Assembly (NCBI GenBank): GCA_013215825.1 | Contig: JABSQN010000001.1 | Coordinates: forward strand, 62,001-126,000 | Length of the DNA stretch: 64,000 bases | Direction: 5' to 3' | Source of the DNA: Piscirickettsiaceae bacterium | GTDB lineage: Bacteria > Pseudomonadota > Gammaproteobacteria > Nitrosococcales > Methylophagaceae | Shown here: in pieces, positions 18,807 to 30,995 of the stretch | Numbering within the stretch: the first letter of the stretch is position 1 | Layout: each line of letters starts with the position of its first letter | Notes under the pieces: model-generated | What the model was told of the DNA's origin: nothing | Databases searched by the model: none | The model's input: the letters and a program-made list of their open reading frames with translations, nothing else | Translations under genes and position numbers: made by a program

Positions 18807-18810
<4 letters not shown>
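18436..18810 (+). CDS. crcB: Fluoride exporter CrcB/Fluc
   Basis: A 124-aa inner-membrane fluoride channel working as a dual-topology dimer. There are four membrane helices and the family signature GFLGAFTTFSTFSIE (pore phenylalanines, sodium-site threonines). GGALGAVLRF lies near the N-terminus and NVLGSFLMG in helix 2. The start is a GTG at 18436. The stop overlaps the ATG of the DUF190 gene (ATGA), a common crcB-DUF190 pairing. No fluoride riboswitch was recognised upstream. Confidence 0.93.
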
Positions 18811-21055
<2,245 letters not shown>

Positions 21056-21090
21056 AAATAGATTCTACAATTTAGAATCAGGAGAACACA

Positions 21091-22308
21091 TTGGATACCG
21101 TAGCATTACAATCACGTCGAATTGTTTCAGGAATGCGTCCTACTGGACGGCTTCATCTTGGGCATTATCATGGAGTATTAAAAAATTGGATTAAACTCCA
21201 GCATGAATTTGATTGTTTCTTTTTCGTGGCAGATTGGCATGCCTTAACAACGCATTATGAAGACACCTCCAGCATTGAAGACAGTGTATGGGAAATGGTT
21301 ATTGATTGGATTGCGGCAGGCATTGAGCCTTCAGCCGTGTCTTTATTCTTACAGTCAAAAGTGCCAGAACATGCGGAGTTACACTTATTATTATCAATGA
21401 TGACGCCGATTTCGTGGTTGGAGCGTGTTCCAACCTATAAAGATCAGCAAGAGAAGCTGAAAGAAAAAGACTTATCAACCTATGGCTTTTTGGGTTACCC
21501 CTTATTACAAAGTGCCGATATTTTGATTTATCGTGCAGGACAAGTGCCAGTAGGTGAAGATCAAGTGGTTCATGTTGAGTTAACGCGTGAAGTTGCTCGC
21601 CGCTTTAACCATATTTATGGTCGTGAAAAGGACTTTGAACAAAAAGCCGAAGAAGCGATAAAGAAAATGGGTAAAAAGAATGCCAAGTTATATTCAAACT
21701 TGCGTCGCGCCTATACTGAACAAGGCGATGCCGAAGCATTAGAAACGGCACGCGCACTATTAAAAAGTCAGCAAAATTTAGCATTGGGTGATACCGAACG
21801 TTTATTTGGCTATCTTGAAGGTGGCGGCAAAATAATTTTGCCAGAACCACAAGCCTTATTAACGCCATCACCTAAAATGCCAGGATTGGATGGACAGAAG
21901 ATGTCTAAATCGTATGGTAATACGATCTCTTTGCGTGAATCGGAAGCATCAATTGCTGAAAAAATTAAGAAAATGCCGACTGATCCTAGCCGTGTTCGTC
22001 TTACCGATCCGGGTGAGCCGGATAAATGCCCAGTTTGGCAATTGCATGAAGTTTATTCAGATGATGATACAAAGAAATGGGTACAAGAAGGGTGTCGCAC
22101 AGCTGGTATCGGCTGTTTAGATTGTAAGGGACCGTTGATTGATTCAATTTGTGCCGAATTAAAACCCATTCGTGAACGAGCAGCAGACTTGAGCAAACAC
22201 CCTGAAGATGTGCGTCGAATTATTGAAGATGGTAATGCGGCAGCGCGCGAAGTAGCACGTGAAACCTTGGAAGAGGTTCGGGCTGCAATGGGTTTAAGTT
22301 ACAAATAG
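21091..22308 (+). CDS. trpS: Tryptophan--tRNA ligase with [4Fe-4S]-type cysteine motif
   Basis: Class I synthetase for tRNA-Trp. It is 405 aa, longer than the roughly 335-aa E. coli form. It has MRPTGRLHLGHYHGVLKNW (HIGH box), a 60-residue insertion before KMSKS, and GQKMSKSYGN at about residues 268-277. The C-terminal part has C313-x21-C335-x6-C342-x2-C345, nearly the C-x22-C-x6-C-x2-C cluster motif described for Thermotoga TrpRS, where it touches the anticodon. The start is a TTG at 21091 behind GGAG (21081-21084). The usual scpA-scpB pair is missing between trpS and rluB. Confidence 0.93.
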   Translation: MDTVALQSRRIVSGMRPTGRLHLGHYHGVLKNWIKLQHEFDCFFFVADWHALTTHYEDTSSIEDSVWEMVIDWIAAGIEPSAVSLFLQSKVPEHAELHLLLSMMTPISWLERVPTYKDQQEKLKEKDLSTYGFLGYPLLQSADILIYRAGQVPVGEDQVVHVELTREVARRFNHIYGREKDFEQKAEEAIKKMGKKNAKLYSNLRRAYTEQGDAEALETARALLKSQQNLALGDTERLFGYLEGGGKIILPEPQALLTPSPKMPGLDGQKMSKSYGNTISLRESEASIAEKIKKMPTDPSRVRLTDPGEPDKCPVWQLHEVYSDDDTKKWVQEGCRTAGIGCLDCKGPLIDSICAELKPIRERAADLSKHPEDVRRIIEDGNAAAREVARETLEEVRAAMGLSYK

Positions 22309-22383
22309 CAATAATTAATGATAGAGATATTAAGAAGATCGTGTCTTTGTAATAAATAGTTAATAATGTCGGGAGACAACAAG

Positions 22384-23265
22384 ATGGCAGAAAGAATTCA
22401 AAAAGTATTAGCACGAGCAGGTTACGGTTCACGTCGTGGACTTGAGGTGATGATTAAAGATGGCAAGGTCACAGTGAATGGTGGGGTTGCTAAATTAGGT
22501 GACCAAATAAGCGTTGGTGATACTTTACGCCTAGAAGGCAAGCCGTTGTCATCTAAACGATTATGGCAGCAACCTCAACAGGTCATACTGTATAACAAAC
22601 CTGTTGGTGAGGTGTGTACGCGTAAAGATCCAGAAGGTCGTCGTACTATATTCCAATCATTACCAACACCAGAACAAGGTCGTTGGGTTAGCGTGGGTCG
22701 CTTAGATATTAATACCAGTGGCCTCATTATCTTAACCACAGATGGTGAGCTGGCAAATAGATTGATGCATCCCTCTAATGAGATGGATCGTGAATATGCG
22801 GTACGTGTTTTGGGTGAAGTTACTTCTGAAATGATGCAAAATCTACGTGATGGTGTTGAATTGGAAGATGGCAAGGCAAAGTTTGCTGATATTCAAAAAG
22901 CAGGTGGTGAAGGGGCTAATCGTTGGTTCCATGTGGTTATCCAAGAAGGTCGAAACCGTGCTGTCCGCCGTTTATGGGAAAGCCAAGGGGTGCAGGTTAG
23001 TCGGTTGATGCGTGTACGTTATGGACCTACATTAATACCGAAACAGCTTAAAATGGGCCGGTGGATGATGCTGGAAAGTGCCGATCTAGAACGGTTGTAC
23101 TCTGAAGTTGATTTGGAGCCTATTGTAATTGAAGATCTTGGACGTGCACAACGTGAGAGAAAATTACGACCATTAAAACCAGTGGCACATAAAACTGAGC
23201 CTAAAAATAAAGGAAGTAGAGACAAAACCAAGTCGAAACGTGCGCCACGAATTCGCGGTAGATAA
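22384..23265 (+). CDS. rluB: 23S rRNA pseudouridine synthase RluB
   Basis: Forms pseudouridine 2605 in 23S rRNA. It is 293 aa with an N-terminal S4 RNA-binding domain (MAERIQKVLARAGYGSRRGLE), the RsuA-family catalytic segment VGRLDINTSGLIILTTDG with the nucleophilic Asp, and QEGRNRAVRRLWESQG. A basic, disordered C-terminal tail ends KSKRAPRIRGR. The ATG at 22384 behind GGGAG is preferred to one at 22366. A strong terminator follows. Confidence 0.92.
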   Translation: MAERIQKVLARAGYGSRRGLEVMIKDGKVTVNGGVAKLGDQISVGDTLRLEGKPLSSKRLWQQPQQVILYNKPVGEVCTRKDPEGRRTIFQSLPTPEQGRWVSVGRLDINTSGLIILTTDGELANRLMHPSNEMDREYAVRVLGEVTSEMMQNLRDGVELEDGKAKFADIQKAGGEGANRWFHVVIQEGRNRAVRRLWESQGVQVSRLMRVRYGPTLIPKQLKMGRWMMLESADLERLYSEVDLEPIVIEDLGRAQRERKLRPLKPVAHKTEPKNKGSRDKTKSKRAPRIRGR

Positions 23266-23297
23266 ATCATTCATTTACGGATTTGTTTAGAATAATG

Positions 23298-23330
23298 AAA
23301 AGGGCTTTTGGAATTCAAAAGCCCTTTTTT
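23298..23330. terminator. Strong bidirectional terminator (rluB / diguanylate cyclase)
   Basis: AAAAGGGCTTTTG (23298-23310) pairs with CAAAAGCCCTTTT (from 23316) around a 5-nt loop, with runs of T on one side and A on the other. It serves both convergent genes. Confidence 0.88.
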
Positions 23331-23351
23331 ATGATGTCGGAATTTGTCTGC

Positions 23352-24287
23352 TTAGTGAAAATAGTATTCAGCCGAAATAGTTTGATTTCTACCTAATTTC
23401 TTGGCTTGGTATAAGGCTTGATCTGCGCGGTCGAAAAGAACGGGCGCTTTCTCTCCGTGATTAAGCTGAGCAAGACCGAGGCTAATGGTGAAGCCAAAGT
23501 TTTTATTATCTGTAGTCGTAGCTGTGAGTTGTGAGGCAGCGATGCGAATACGTTCTGCAACTAATTGTGCTGCTTTTGCATCTGTATTGCTTAATAACAA
23601 GGTAAACTCTTCACCACCATAACGGAATGCAAGATCACTCGCACGCATGGTGTCGATGATAGATTTCGATAATAGTTGTAGAGCATTATCGCCACTACTA
23701 TGTCCGTAAGTATCATTTACCGCTTTAAAATGATCAATATCAATAATCAGTAATGACAAGGGACTGTGTTGACGTTGAGCAATATCAATTTCGCGTTTTA
23801 AGCTATCATCAAATGCACCGCGGTTATTGAGTCCAGTTAATTTATCATGCAAAGCCGCTGTTTGTGCTTGACGGTAAAGTAGGCAATTACGTAGAGGATA
23901 AATAAGTTTGCATAGTAAGTCTTCAAGTAATTGAGTGTCAGCTTCACTGAATTTACTACGGCGAGTAAGTGTTAATTCACCTAACCAAACTTGATTCATT
24001 TCTAAACGGTAATTACATGAGTGATGGCTACGTGAGCCAGTTGTAATATCACAGTGCGTATCTTTGTGTTGGTAGTGTAAGCTACTGTATGGCAATATTT
24101 TGCTTATTTCTTTATGAAATAAGTTGATAACATCATCCAGTTCCAACGTTGTTTGCAGTACTGCAGGTAGGTGAGCAATAACATCGTCAGTGCTCTCTTT
24201 ATACTGAGGAGAATCAATAGCAATATCATGATTTTGTTTGCCGACAAGAGACAATGTTGCTTGTTCTGTATGAAGTGGTGTTGCCAT
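23352..24287 (-). CDS. Diguanylate cyclase with N-terminal GAF-like region
   Basis: A 311-aa soluble protein. The first 145 residues (VLQTTLELDDVINLFHKEI ... WLGELTLTRRSKFSEAD) look like a GAF-type sensor, though weakly. The GGDEF domain begins LHDKLTGLNNRGAF, with DIDHFKAVNDTYGHSSGDN and the active signature RYGGEEF. The I-site RASD lies five residues before it. It should synthesise c-di-GMP and be inhibited by it. Monocistronic by its surroundings. Confidence 0.85.
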   Translation of the reverse strand: MATPLHTEQATLSLVGKQNHDIAIDSPQYKESTDDVIAHLPAVLQTTLELDDVINLFHKEISKILPYSSLHYQHKDTHCDITTGSRSHHSCNYRLEMNQVWLGELTLTRRSKFSEADTQLLEDLLCKLIYPLRNCLLYRQAQTAALHDKLTGLNNRGAFDDSLKREIDIAQRQHSPLSLLIIDIDHFKAVNDTYGHSSGDNALQLLSKSIIDTMRASDLAFRYGGEEFTLLLSNTDAKAAQLVAERIRIAASQLTATTTDNKNFGFTISLGLAQLNHGEKAPVLFDRADQALYQAKKLGRNQTISAEYYFH

Positions 24288-24401
24288 GATTATATCCTTT
24301 ACTCTAAGTTTAGTTAGAGTAAAGCGATAAGTATGCCAAGTTTTATTTGTTAATTAATATCAAGGGGTTGAGGTGTTGTGTCAGTAGATTGGCGGGTGAG
24401 T

Positions 24402-25130
24402 CTATTGTGCCTTAATAAGTTGACCATTAATCTTGGCGCTGTCCTTACCCATTAAATAAAGGTAACTTGTAACAATATCTTGAGGCTCAGGAAAAGATGT
24501 TGGATCAAGTGCAGGAAATGCTCGGGCATGTAATTTTGTTTGTACGGTGCCGGGATCAATACAGTTTACGCGGACACGATTTTCAGCGTCGAGTTCATCG
24601 GCTAATTGTTTGCTTAAGGACTCAATGCCAGACTTTGCAATGCCATAACCAGCCCAGTAAGCTTTATCTTTATGATTATCAGTAGTGAAAATAATAGAGG
24701 CTGTTTGTTGTTGTAACAAAGCCAAACATGCACGGGTCAATAAATAAGGTGCTGTCAGGTTTATATGCAGCGTTTCCAGCCATACTTTTGGATCTTGATG
24801 CTGTATTGGTGCGAGCTGGCCCAATGATGCGGCACAATGAACAAGGCCATCGAGATGACCGAAATTATCATGTATATTTTTAGCTAAAGCATCATAATCG
24901 GGGATGCTTGCACCTTGTAGATCAAGGGGATAAATAGCGGGTTGAGGAGCGCCATTAGCGACAATCTCATCATAAACAACTTCTAAGGCTGCTATGTTTT
25001 TGTCGAGTAAAACGACTGTAGCTCCGTGATTGGCATAAGATTTAGCGACCGCTGCACCAATACCGTTGCCGGCGCCAGTAACCAGGATGACACCCCCTTC
25101 AAGGAGGGTGGAAGAGGGTGTGTAATCCAT
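24402..25130 (-). CDS. Short-chain dehydrogenase/reductase, YciK-like
   Basis: A 242-aa classical SDR. The NAD(P)-binding motif is TGAGNGIG near the N-terminus (ILVTGAGNGIGAAVAKSYA). The active-site pair is YGIAK, and the loop NCIDPGTVQTKLHARAFP resembles YciK of enteric bacteria. The substrate is unknown. It lies 4 bp downstream of the lipoprotein gene and probably ends the ferredoxin-hpnD-hpnE-lipoprotein transcript. Confidence 0.82.
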   Translation of the reverse strand: MDYTPSSTLLEGGVILVTGAGNGIGAAVAKSYANHGATVVLLDKNIAALEVVYDEIVANGAPQPAIYPLDLQGASIPDYDALAKNIHDNFGHLDGLVHCAASLGQLAPIQHQDPKVWLETLHINLTAPYLLTRACLALLQQQTASIIFTTDNHKDKAYWAGYGIAKSGIESLSKQLADELDAENRVRVNCIDPGTVQTKLHARAFPALDPTSFPEPQDIVTSYLYLMGKDSAKINGQLIKAQ

Positions 25131-25134
25131 ATAT

Positions 25135-25461
25135 TTAGTTGCTAGCAGTGAATAGGTTGAATTTTACTTCACCATTGATAAATTGCACGCTAACCGTACC
25201 TGATTTATCAGTCCATTCAGTATGAGTAATGGTCAATGCTTCAATAGAACGAGTTTGAGTTGATTGAGGAGTGCCTAGTAAATCAGCAACGGCTTTTTCT
25301 GTCATGCCTAGTTCAATTTTTGCATCACTCATCGCAATAGTAGAAACGCTTTTTTGTTCTACTTGAGGAGCCTCTGCGCTATTATTACTATCATCACCAC
25401 AGGCAATAAGCAGGATACTAAGGAATAATGCGGTCAGGATTAAGCGAAGTTTAATCACCAT
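25135..25461 (-). CDS. Small predicted lipoprotein with SmpA/BamE-like segment
   Basis: A 108-aa protein with a lipoprotein signal peptide (LILTALFLSILLIAC, lipidated Cys at about residue 21). A low-complexity linker is followed by a short domain, IELGMTEKAVADLLGTPQ, recalling the SmpA/OmlA fold. The next residue after Cys is Gly, so outer-membrane sorting is likely. It sits between hpnE and the SDR; the function is unknown. Confidence 0.7.
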   Translation of the reverse strand: MVIKLRLILTALFLSILLIACGDDSNNSAEAPQVEQKSVSTIAMSDAKIELGMTEKAVADLLGTPQSTQTRSIEALTITHTEWTDKSGTVSVQFINGEVKFNLFTASN

Positions 25462-25537
25462 AATTTATAGTCTCTTTACAATTGTAAGGTTTAAGGGAGG
25501 AATAGCTTCTGATTATAACAAGCCATAAGAGTGGCGA

Positions 25538-26806
25538 CTATAAAATTTGTCTGGCACAGTTTTCACCATTGCGAATAGTGCCTTCTAATGTGGCAGGATA
25601 CGCATTAGCAACAAAGTCACCGGCTAGATAGAGTCCCGTAATAGAGGTTTTACATTGTAGTCGCGCCTGTTCTATATCAACAGTACACGCAAATGTTGCC
25701 CGCTTTTCACGGATCACAAAGCTATATTCTGCCATTACGGGCATTGTTGGTAATAGTTGATGTATTTCTTGGCAGACTTTTTCCACAAGTTGATTTTTAT
25801 TCAGTGCTTCATGATCCCCTGGCGCACTGATAACAACCGCCATTAAACCAGCTGATTGCTCACTACGATCAAAAATCCACTGGCTGATAGTGCCTGATAA
25901 GCCAAGCATGGGTGATGGTAAGCGAGTATCCGTGGGATATTGTAAATAAACAGTACAAATTGGATATTCAGCCGGTTTATTAAGTTTGATTAACGGGGTG
26001 AGGAGGTCGCTAGTTTGTGATGGGCTTAAGGCTACAATAAGCTGATCAGCAGCAATTGTTTGACCATCGTGAGTCATAATCCCTTGCACTTTATTATCTT
26101 GGACAAGGATAGTGTCTGCCCGAGTTCTTAGGCTCACCTTGCCACCATGTTGTTCAATATACTCAGCCGCTTTTTGTGGAAATAAATCACCCAATGGACA
26201 CTTAGGAATTAATAAATCCGCATCAGATTTAGATTTACCTAAACTATCTTGTAAGACCTTTGCTAATAGATGGGCAGACGCATGATCGATAGGTGTATTT
26301 AGAGCCGCAAGGCACATTGGCTCCCATAATTGTCTAATCAGTCTAGTTGATTGTTTGGTTTGAGCTAACCAGTCACTCACAGAAATGTCCTGTTGAGCAA
26401 GCAGTTTAGGTATAGATGATTGCAAACGAGCAACTTGAATAAAACCTTTTAATCCTGCGCTATTAAAAAGGTTCCATGCTAACGATAAGGGCCACGGTAG
26501 CCAGCCAGAGGCGGATAAGTGTAATGGTGAAAATTCAGTGTCAATAATGGTAATATCAATGGGATAGCGATGAAATACCTCATTAGTATTAATGCCAATT
26601 AATTGCATCATTGAGAGCATTCGATCGTAAGCGCCAATCATTAGGTGTTGACCATTATCAATAGTCTGATCTTGCCATTGCACATTGCGAGCACGGCCAC
26701 CCAGTTGTTTTGCCGATTCAATTAGGTGAACAGAGTGACCTTGCTGTGTTAACGTTATTGCCGCGGCTAAACCACTCCAGCCGCCACCAATAATTACTGT
26801 TGTCAT
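25538..26806 (-). CDS. hpnE: Hydroxysqualene dehydroxylase HpnE
   Basis: FAD enzyme that reduces hydroxysqualene to squalene in the HpnCDE route. It is 422 aa with the dinucleotide motif VIIGGGWSGLAAAITL at the N-terminus and LGGRARNV, IDNGQHLMIGAY and a C-terminal GLYLAGDFVANAYPATLEGTIRNG, as in the HpnE and phytoene-desaturase-like group. Its start overlaps the end of hpnD by 4 bp (ATGA). A C30 carotenoid function is a less likely alternative. Confidence 0.87.
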   Translation of the reverse strand: MTTVIIGGGWSGLAAAITLTQQGHSVHLIESAKQLGGRARNVQWQDQTIDNGQHLMIGAYDRMLSMMQLIGINTNEVFHRYPIDITIIDTEFSPLHLSASGWLPWPLSLAWNLFNSAGLKGFIQVARLQSSIPKLLAQQDISVSDWLAQTKQSTRLIRQLWEPMCLAALNTPIDHASAHLLAKVLQDSLGKSKSDADLLIPKCPLGDLFPQKAAEYIEQHGGKVSLRTRADTILVQDNKVQGIMTHDGQTIAADQLIVALSPSQTSDLLTPLIKLNKPAEYPICTVYLQYPTDTRLPSPMLGLSGTISQWIFDRSEQSAGLMAVVISAPGDHEALNKNQLVEKVCQEIHQLLPTMPVMAEYSFVIREKRATFACTVDIEQARLQCKTSITGLYLAGDFVANAYPATLEGTIRNGENCARQIL

Positions 26807-27672
26807 TTAGTCTTTTTTAGTTGTTGCTTATGAAGTCGTTTTTCACGACGAACGGTACGCCAAGCGATCCATAGTTTTCTTAATGGGGTTAATGATACGC
26901 GGTGCTTCATCACTTGATAATTATCATTAATAATTTCATTGAGCGTTGCTTCGTAAATAGCAGACATTACCAAGCCCGTACGCTGAGTGTAACGATCAGA
27001 AGCTGGCAGTATATTCATTGCTTTTTGATAATACTGTTTGGCTCTTTCGGATTGAAATTTTAAGCAGGCTGTGAGTTCTGGACTAGGTTTAAGATCTAAT
27101 ACGTCCTGTTCAGGAATATTGAATCGTTTTAAATCTTCCAGCGGTAAATAAATACGTCCGCGTTCGGCATCTTCGCGTACATCACGAATAATATTGGTGA
27201 GTTGTAAAGCCATTCCTAGATTTTCAGCATATTTCAGTGTGTTTCTGTCTTCATAACCGAAGATTTCAACAGACAATAAGCCCACGACACTGGCGGCGCG
27301 ATGGCAATAAAGCGCAAGGTGTTTGAATTCTGGGTAGATCGACTGTTCAAGATCCATTGCCATGCCATCAATGATTTCCATAAAATACTCTTTATGCAGA
27401 TCAAAATGTTGCAAAGATGTTTGTAATGCTTTGCCTACGGGATGCGTGGCTTCACCCTTGAATGTTCGTTCTATTTCTTGCTGCCACCAATCCAACTGAG
27501 TTCGAGCAACACCTGCATCGGATATTTCATCAACAGTATCATCGACTTCTCGACAAAAGGCATAAAGCGCAATAATTGCTTGGCGTTGTTGTTCGGGTAA
27601 AAATAAAAAGCTGTAATAAAAGCTAGATCCACTTTTCGCTGCTTTATTGCGACAATATTCATCAGGTGTCAT
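26803..27672 (-). CDS. hpnD: Presqualene diphosphate synthase HpnD
   Basis: Head-to-head condensation of two farnesyl diphosphates to presqualene diphosphate, the first step towards squalene and hopanoids. At 289 aa it is an all-helical trans-isoprenyl synthase. It has CREVDDTVDE (first Asp motif), GMAMDLEQ and the second motif NIIRDVREDAERGRIYLP, with AASVVGLLSVEIFGY as in HpnD. It overlaps both neighbours by 4 bp. The partner hpnC, which usually sits next to it, is not in the window. Confidence 0.88.
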   Translation of the reverse strand: MTPDEYCRNKAAKSGSSFYYSFLFLPEQQRQAIIALYAFCREVDDTVDEISDAGVARTQLDWWQQEIERTFKGEATHPVGKALQTSLQHFDLHKEYFMEIIDGMAMDLEQSIYPEFKHLALYCHRAASVVGLLSVEIFGYEDRNTLKYAENLGMALQLTNIIRDVREDAERGRIYLPLEDLKRFNIPEQDVLDLKPSPELTACLKFQSERAKQYYQKAMNILPASDRYTQRTGLVMSAIYEATLNEIINDNYQVMKHRVSLTPLRKLWIAWRTVRREKRLHKQQLKKTK

Positions 27673-27971
27673 CGTTGTAACCTTTCAACAATTTTCCCAT
27701 TTTGAAGATGGGATTCAATAATTTCATCAATATCGGCTTCAGTTTGATATTGATACCAAACACCTTCTGGATAAATGACCAGCATAGGACCTAGGTTGCA
27801 ACGGTTTAAACACCCTGCATTATTAACGCGTACCTTTTTAAGCTTCAGTTCATGTACGCGTTGCTTCGCATAGTTGCGTAACGACTGGGCATTATGCTGT
27901 TGGCAATAGGCTCGGCCATCATCTCGCTCATGGCTACAAAAGAATAAATGGTATTGGTATATTTCAGTCAT
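27669..27971 (-). CDS. Thioredoxin-like [2Fe-2S] ferredoxin
   Basis: A 100-aa protein of the Shethna/thioredoxin-like ferredoxin group. The four cluster cysteines are C12 and C23 (FFCSHERDDGRAYC) and the pair in NNAGCLNRCNLGP. It overlaps the start of hpnD by 4 bp and so is the first gene of the squalene operon. It may feed electrons to HpnE or another redox partner, but that is inferred from position only. Confidence 0.85.
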   Translation of the reverse strand: MTEIYQYHLFFCSHERDDGRAYCQQHNAQSLRNYAKQRVHELKLKKVRVNNAGCLNRCNLGPMLVIYPEGVWYQYQTEADIDEIIESHLQNGKIVERLQR

Positions 27972-28062
27972 GAGACAAGGATAACGGAGTTAATTAAAAC
28001 TGCAAAATTCGGGTGTAAATTAGGAGTAGTAGAAAGAGCGTCTCTTTGCGGGAATAAAATAT

Positions 28063-29031
28063 TTAAAAACGGCGTTGAAGTGCAAAATCAGCAAGAGAAA
28101 GAAGCGCTTGCTTGTAAGGATTGTCAGGGATAATAGATAATGATTCCTTAGCCTGAATAATTTCTCTTTCAGCCGCTTGCTCTGTGTATTCAATAGCCCC
28201 TGTTTCCTTGATGATGGTAATGATGTCATCAATTTTATCGCGCTGTCCTTGTTCGATAGCATCACGAACAATTTTTGCTTGTTGTTTGTTGCCATTACGC
28301 ATTGCAAAAATTAAAGGGAGGGTCGGTTTTCCTTCAGCAAGATCATCACCGATATTTTTACCAATAGTGTCGCTGGATTCACTGTAGTCTAATAGATCAT
28401 CAACTAATTGGAATGCGCTACCCAGGTGCATAGCATAGCTTGATATGGCTTGTTCAATTTCAGGGCTAGATTGGCTGATCACTGCGCCTAGCTGCCCTGC
28501 CGCTTCAAATAATTTGGCTGTTTTATGATGAATCACTTCTAAGTAATTTTCTTCTGTGGTGTTGGCATCATTGCAGTTAAGAAGTTGTAGAACCTCACCT
28601 TCGGCAATGACATTGGTTGTGTGTGAAAGGATTTTCATTAAGCGCATCGAGCCCATTTCAACCATCATTTCAAAAGAACGGGTGTATAAAAAGTCACCAA
28701 CGAGCACGCTGGCTTCATTGCCCCACACATTATTTGCAGTTTCTTTACCTCGGCGCATATCGGAGCCGTCAACAACATCATCATGAAGTAATGTTGCGGT
28801 ATGAATAAACTCAATAATAGTCGCAAGGTTAATATGATCTTCTTTTTTATGACCACAAGCACGGGCACACAAAATAGAAAGCGCGGGTCGTAAGCGTTTG
28901 CCGCCACTATTAATGATGTAGCTTCCTAATTGATTAATCAGGACAACGTCAGACTGTAAACGCGACTGAATCATCGAATCAACAGCTTTCATATCATCTT
29001 CTATTAAAGAGTAGATAGATTGGATATCCAC
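28063..29031 (-). CDS. ispB: Polyprenyl (octaprenyl) diphosphate synthase
   Basis: Makes the long prenyl tail of ubiquinone from FPP and IPP. It is 322 aa with both Asp-rich motifs, LLHDDVVDGSDMRRG and LVDDLLDYSE, and SGGKRLRPALSILCARA. It ends DFALQRRF, as IspB does. It is divergent from rplU-rpmA-obgE, the usual gammaproteobacterial order. The ferredoxin-hpnD-hpnE genes lie 91 bp downstream on the same strand, so an isoprenoid cluster is plausible. Confidence 0.94.
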   Translation of the reverse strand: MDIQSIYSLIEDDMKAVDSMIQSRLQSDVVLINQLGSYIINSGGKRLRPALSILCARACGHKKEDHINLATIIEFIHTATLLHDDVVDGSDMRRGKETANNVWGNEASVLVGDFLYTRSFEMMVEMGSMRLMKILSHTTNVIAEGEVLQLLNCNDANTTEENYLEVIHHKTAKLFEAAGQLGAVISQSSPEIEQAISSYAMHLGSAFQLVDDLLDYSESSDTIGKNIGDDLAEGKPTLPLIFAMRNGNKQQAKIVRDAIEQGQRDKIDDIITIIKETGAIEYTEQAAEREIIQAKESLSIIPDNPYKQALLSLADFALQRRF

Positions 29032-29157
29032 GGTGGGTAAAATCGCCTATAATGTTGTGTATTAAAGATGCGTACTCTCTCATGCAGCGAGATAGATCGC
29101 AAATATTTCAATTATGATTTGATCTCTTACGGCAAAGGCGTTAAAATTGCCGGTCTT

Positions 29158-29175
29158 TTGCTGAGTTAACAGCAA
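29158..29175 (+). promoter_or_regulatory. Small hairpin in the rplU leader
   Basis: TTGCTG (29158-29163) and CAGCAA (29170-29175) form a 6-bp stem with loop AGTTAA, 27 bp before the rplU ATG and 15 bp before its GGAG. It could modulate L21 translation, but it may be chance. Confidence 0.3.
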
Positions 29176-29201
29176 TAACACTAATTTTTTGGAGACAAGC
29201 G

Positions 29202-29513
29202 ATGTACGCTATTGTCGCGACAGGCGGTAAACAATACCGCGTTAAAGAGGGCGAAACGCTCCGTGTAGAGAAGTTATCAGCTGATGCTGGTGAGAAAGTT
29301 GAATTAGACAACGTTCTCTTAATAGGTGAAGGCGATGATATTAAAATCGGCGCTCCTTACCTTGACGGCGCCAAAGTAACAGCGAAAGTTGTTGCAAATG
29401 GTCGTGGCGATAAAGTTAAAATCGTTAAGTTCCGTCGTCGTAAACATTCACGTAGGACTATGGGTCACCGTCAGTCTTATACAGAAATCGAAATCACAAG
29501 CATTAAAGCTTAA
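29202..29513 (+). CDS. rplU: 50S ribosomal protein L21
   Basis: A 103-aa large-subunit protein. It has [25 protein letters not shown] at the N-terminus and [20 protein letters not shown], ending [13 protein letters not shown] stands 7 bp before the ATG. It is divergent from ispB and 27 bp upstream of rpmA. Confidence 0.98.
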   Translation: MYAIVATGGKQYRVKEGETLRVEKLSADAGEKVELDNVLLIGEGDDIKIGAPYLDGAKVTAKVVANGRGDKVKIVKFRRRKHSRRTMGHRQSYTEIEITSIKA

Positions 29514-29540
29514 GATTACCGAATACTAGAGGATTAAAAG

Positions 29541-29798
29541 ATGGCTCATAAGAAAGCGGGTGGTAGTACCAGAAACGGACGTGATTCGGAATCGAAACGT
29601 CTTGGTGTTAAACGCTACGGTGGTGAATCTGTATTAGGCGGTAACATTCTTATCCGTCAACGTGGTACACGTGTTCACGCTGGTCGTAATGTTGGTCTTG
29701 GTAAAGATCACACTTTGTTTGCGAAAGCAGACGGTAAGGTTTTGTTTGAGACTAAAGGTCCAAAGAACCGTACATTTATTAGTGTAATTACAGACTAA
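29541..29798 (+). CDS. rpmA: 50S ribosomal protein L27
   Basis: An 85-aa large-subunit protein near the peptidyl transferase centre. The N-terminal [20 protein letters not shown] and [16 protein letters not shown]-type core are intact (here [18 protein letters not shown]). It needs no N-terminal cleavage extension, unlike Firmicute L27. A terminator follows. Confidence 0.98.
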   Translation: MAHKKAGGSTRNGRDSESKRLGVKRYGGESVLGGNILIRQRGTRVHAGRNVGLGKDHTLFAKADGKVLFETKGPKNRTFISVITD

Positions 29799-29841
29799 AT
29801 AAATATGTGAAGCCCATAACATGGGGCGACGCAGTTAAAAG

Positions 29842-29865
29842 AGCCTCGCGATGCGGGGCTTTTTT
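29842..29865 (+). terminator. Rho-independent terminator after rpmA
   Basis: AGCCTCGC (29842-29849) and GCGGGGCT (29853-29860) pair around a 3-nt loop, with one G-T wobble. T6 ends the structure. It separates ribosomal protein expression from obgE. Confidence 0.85.
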
Positions 29866-29910
29866 GTTTCTGAATATTAATTTATGATGGATATTCAGCA
29901 TACAGGTTAA

Positions 29911-30993
<1,083 letters not shown>

Positions 30994-30995
30994 AT

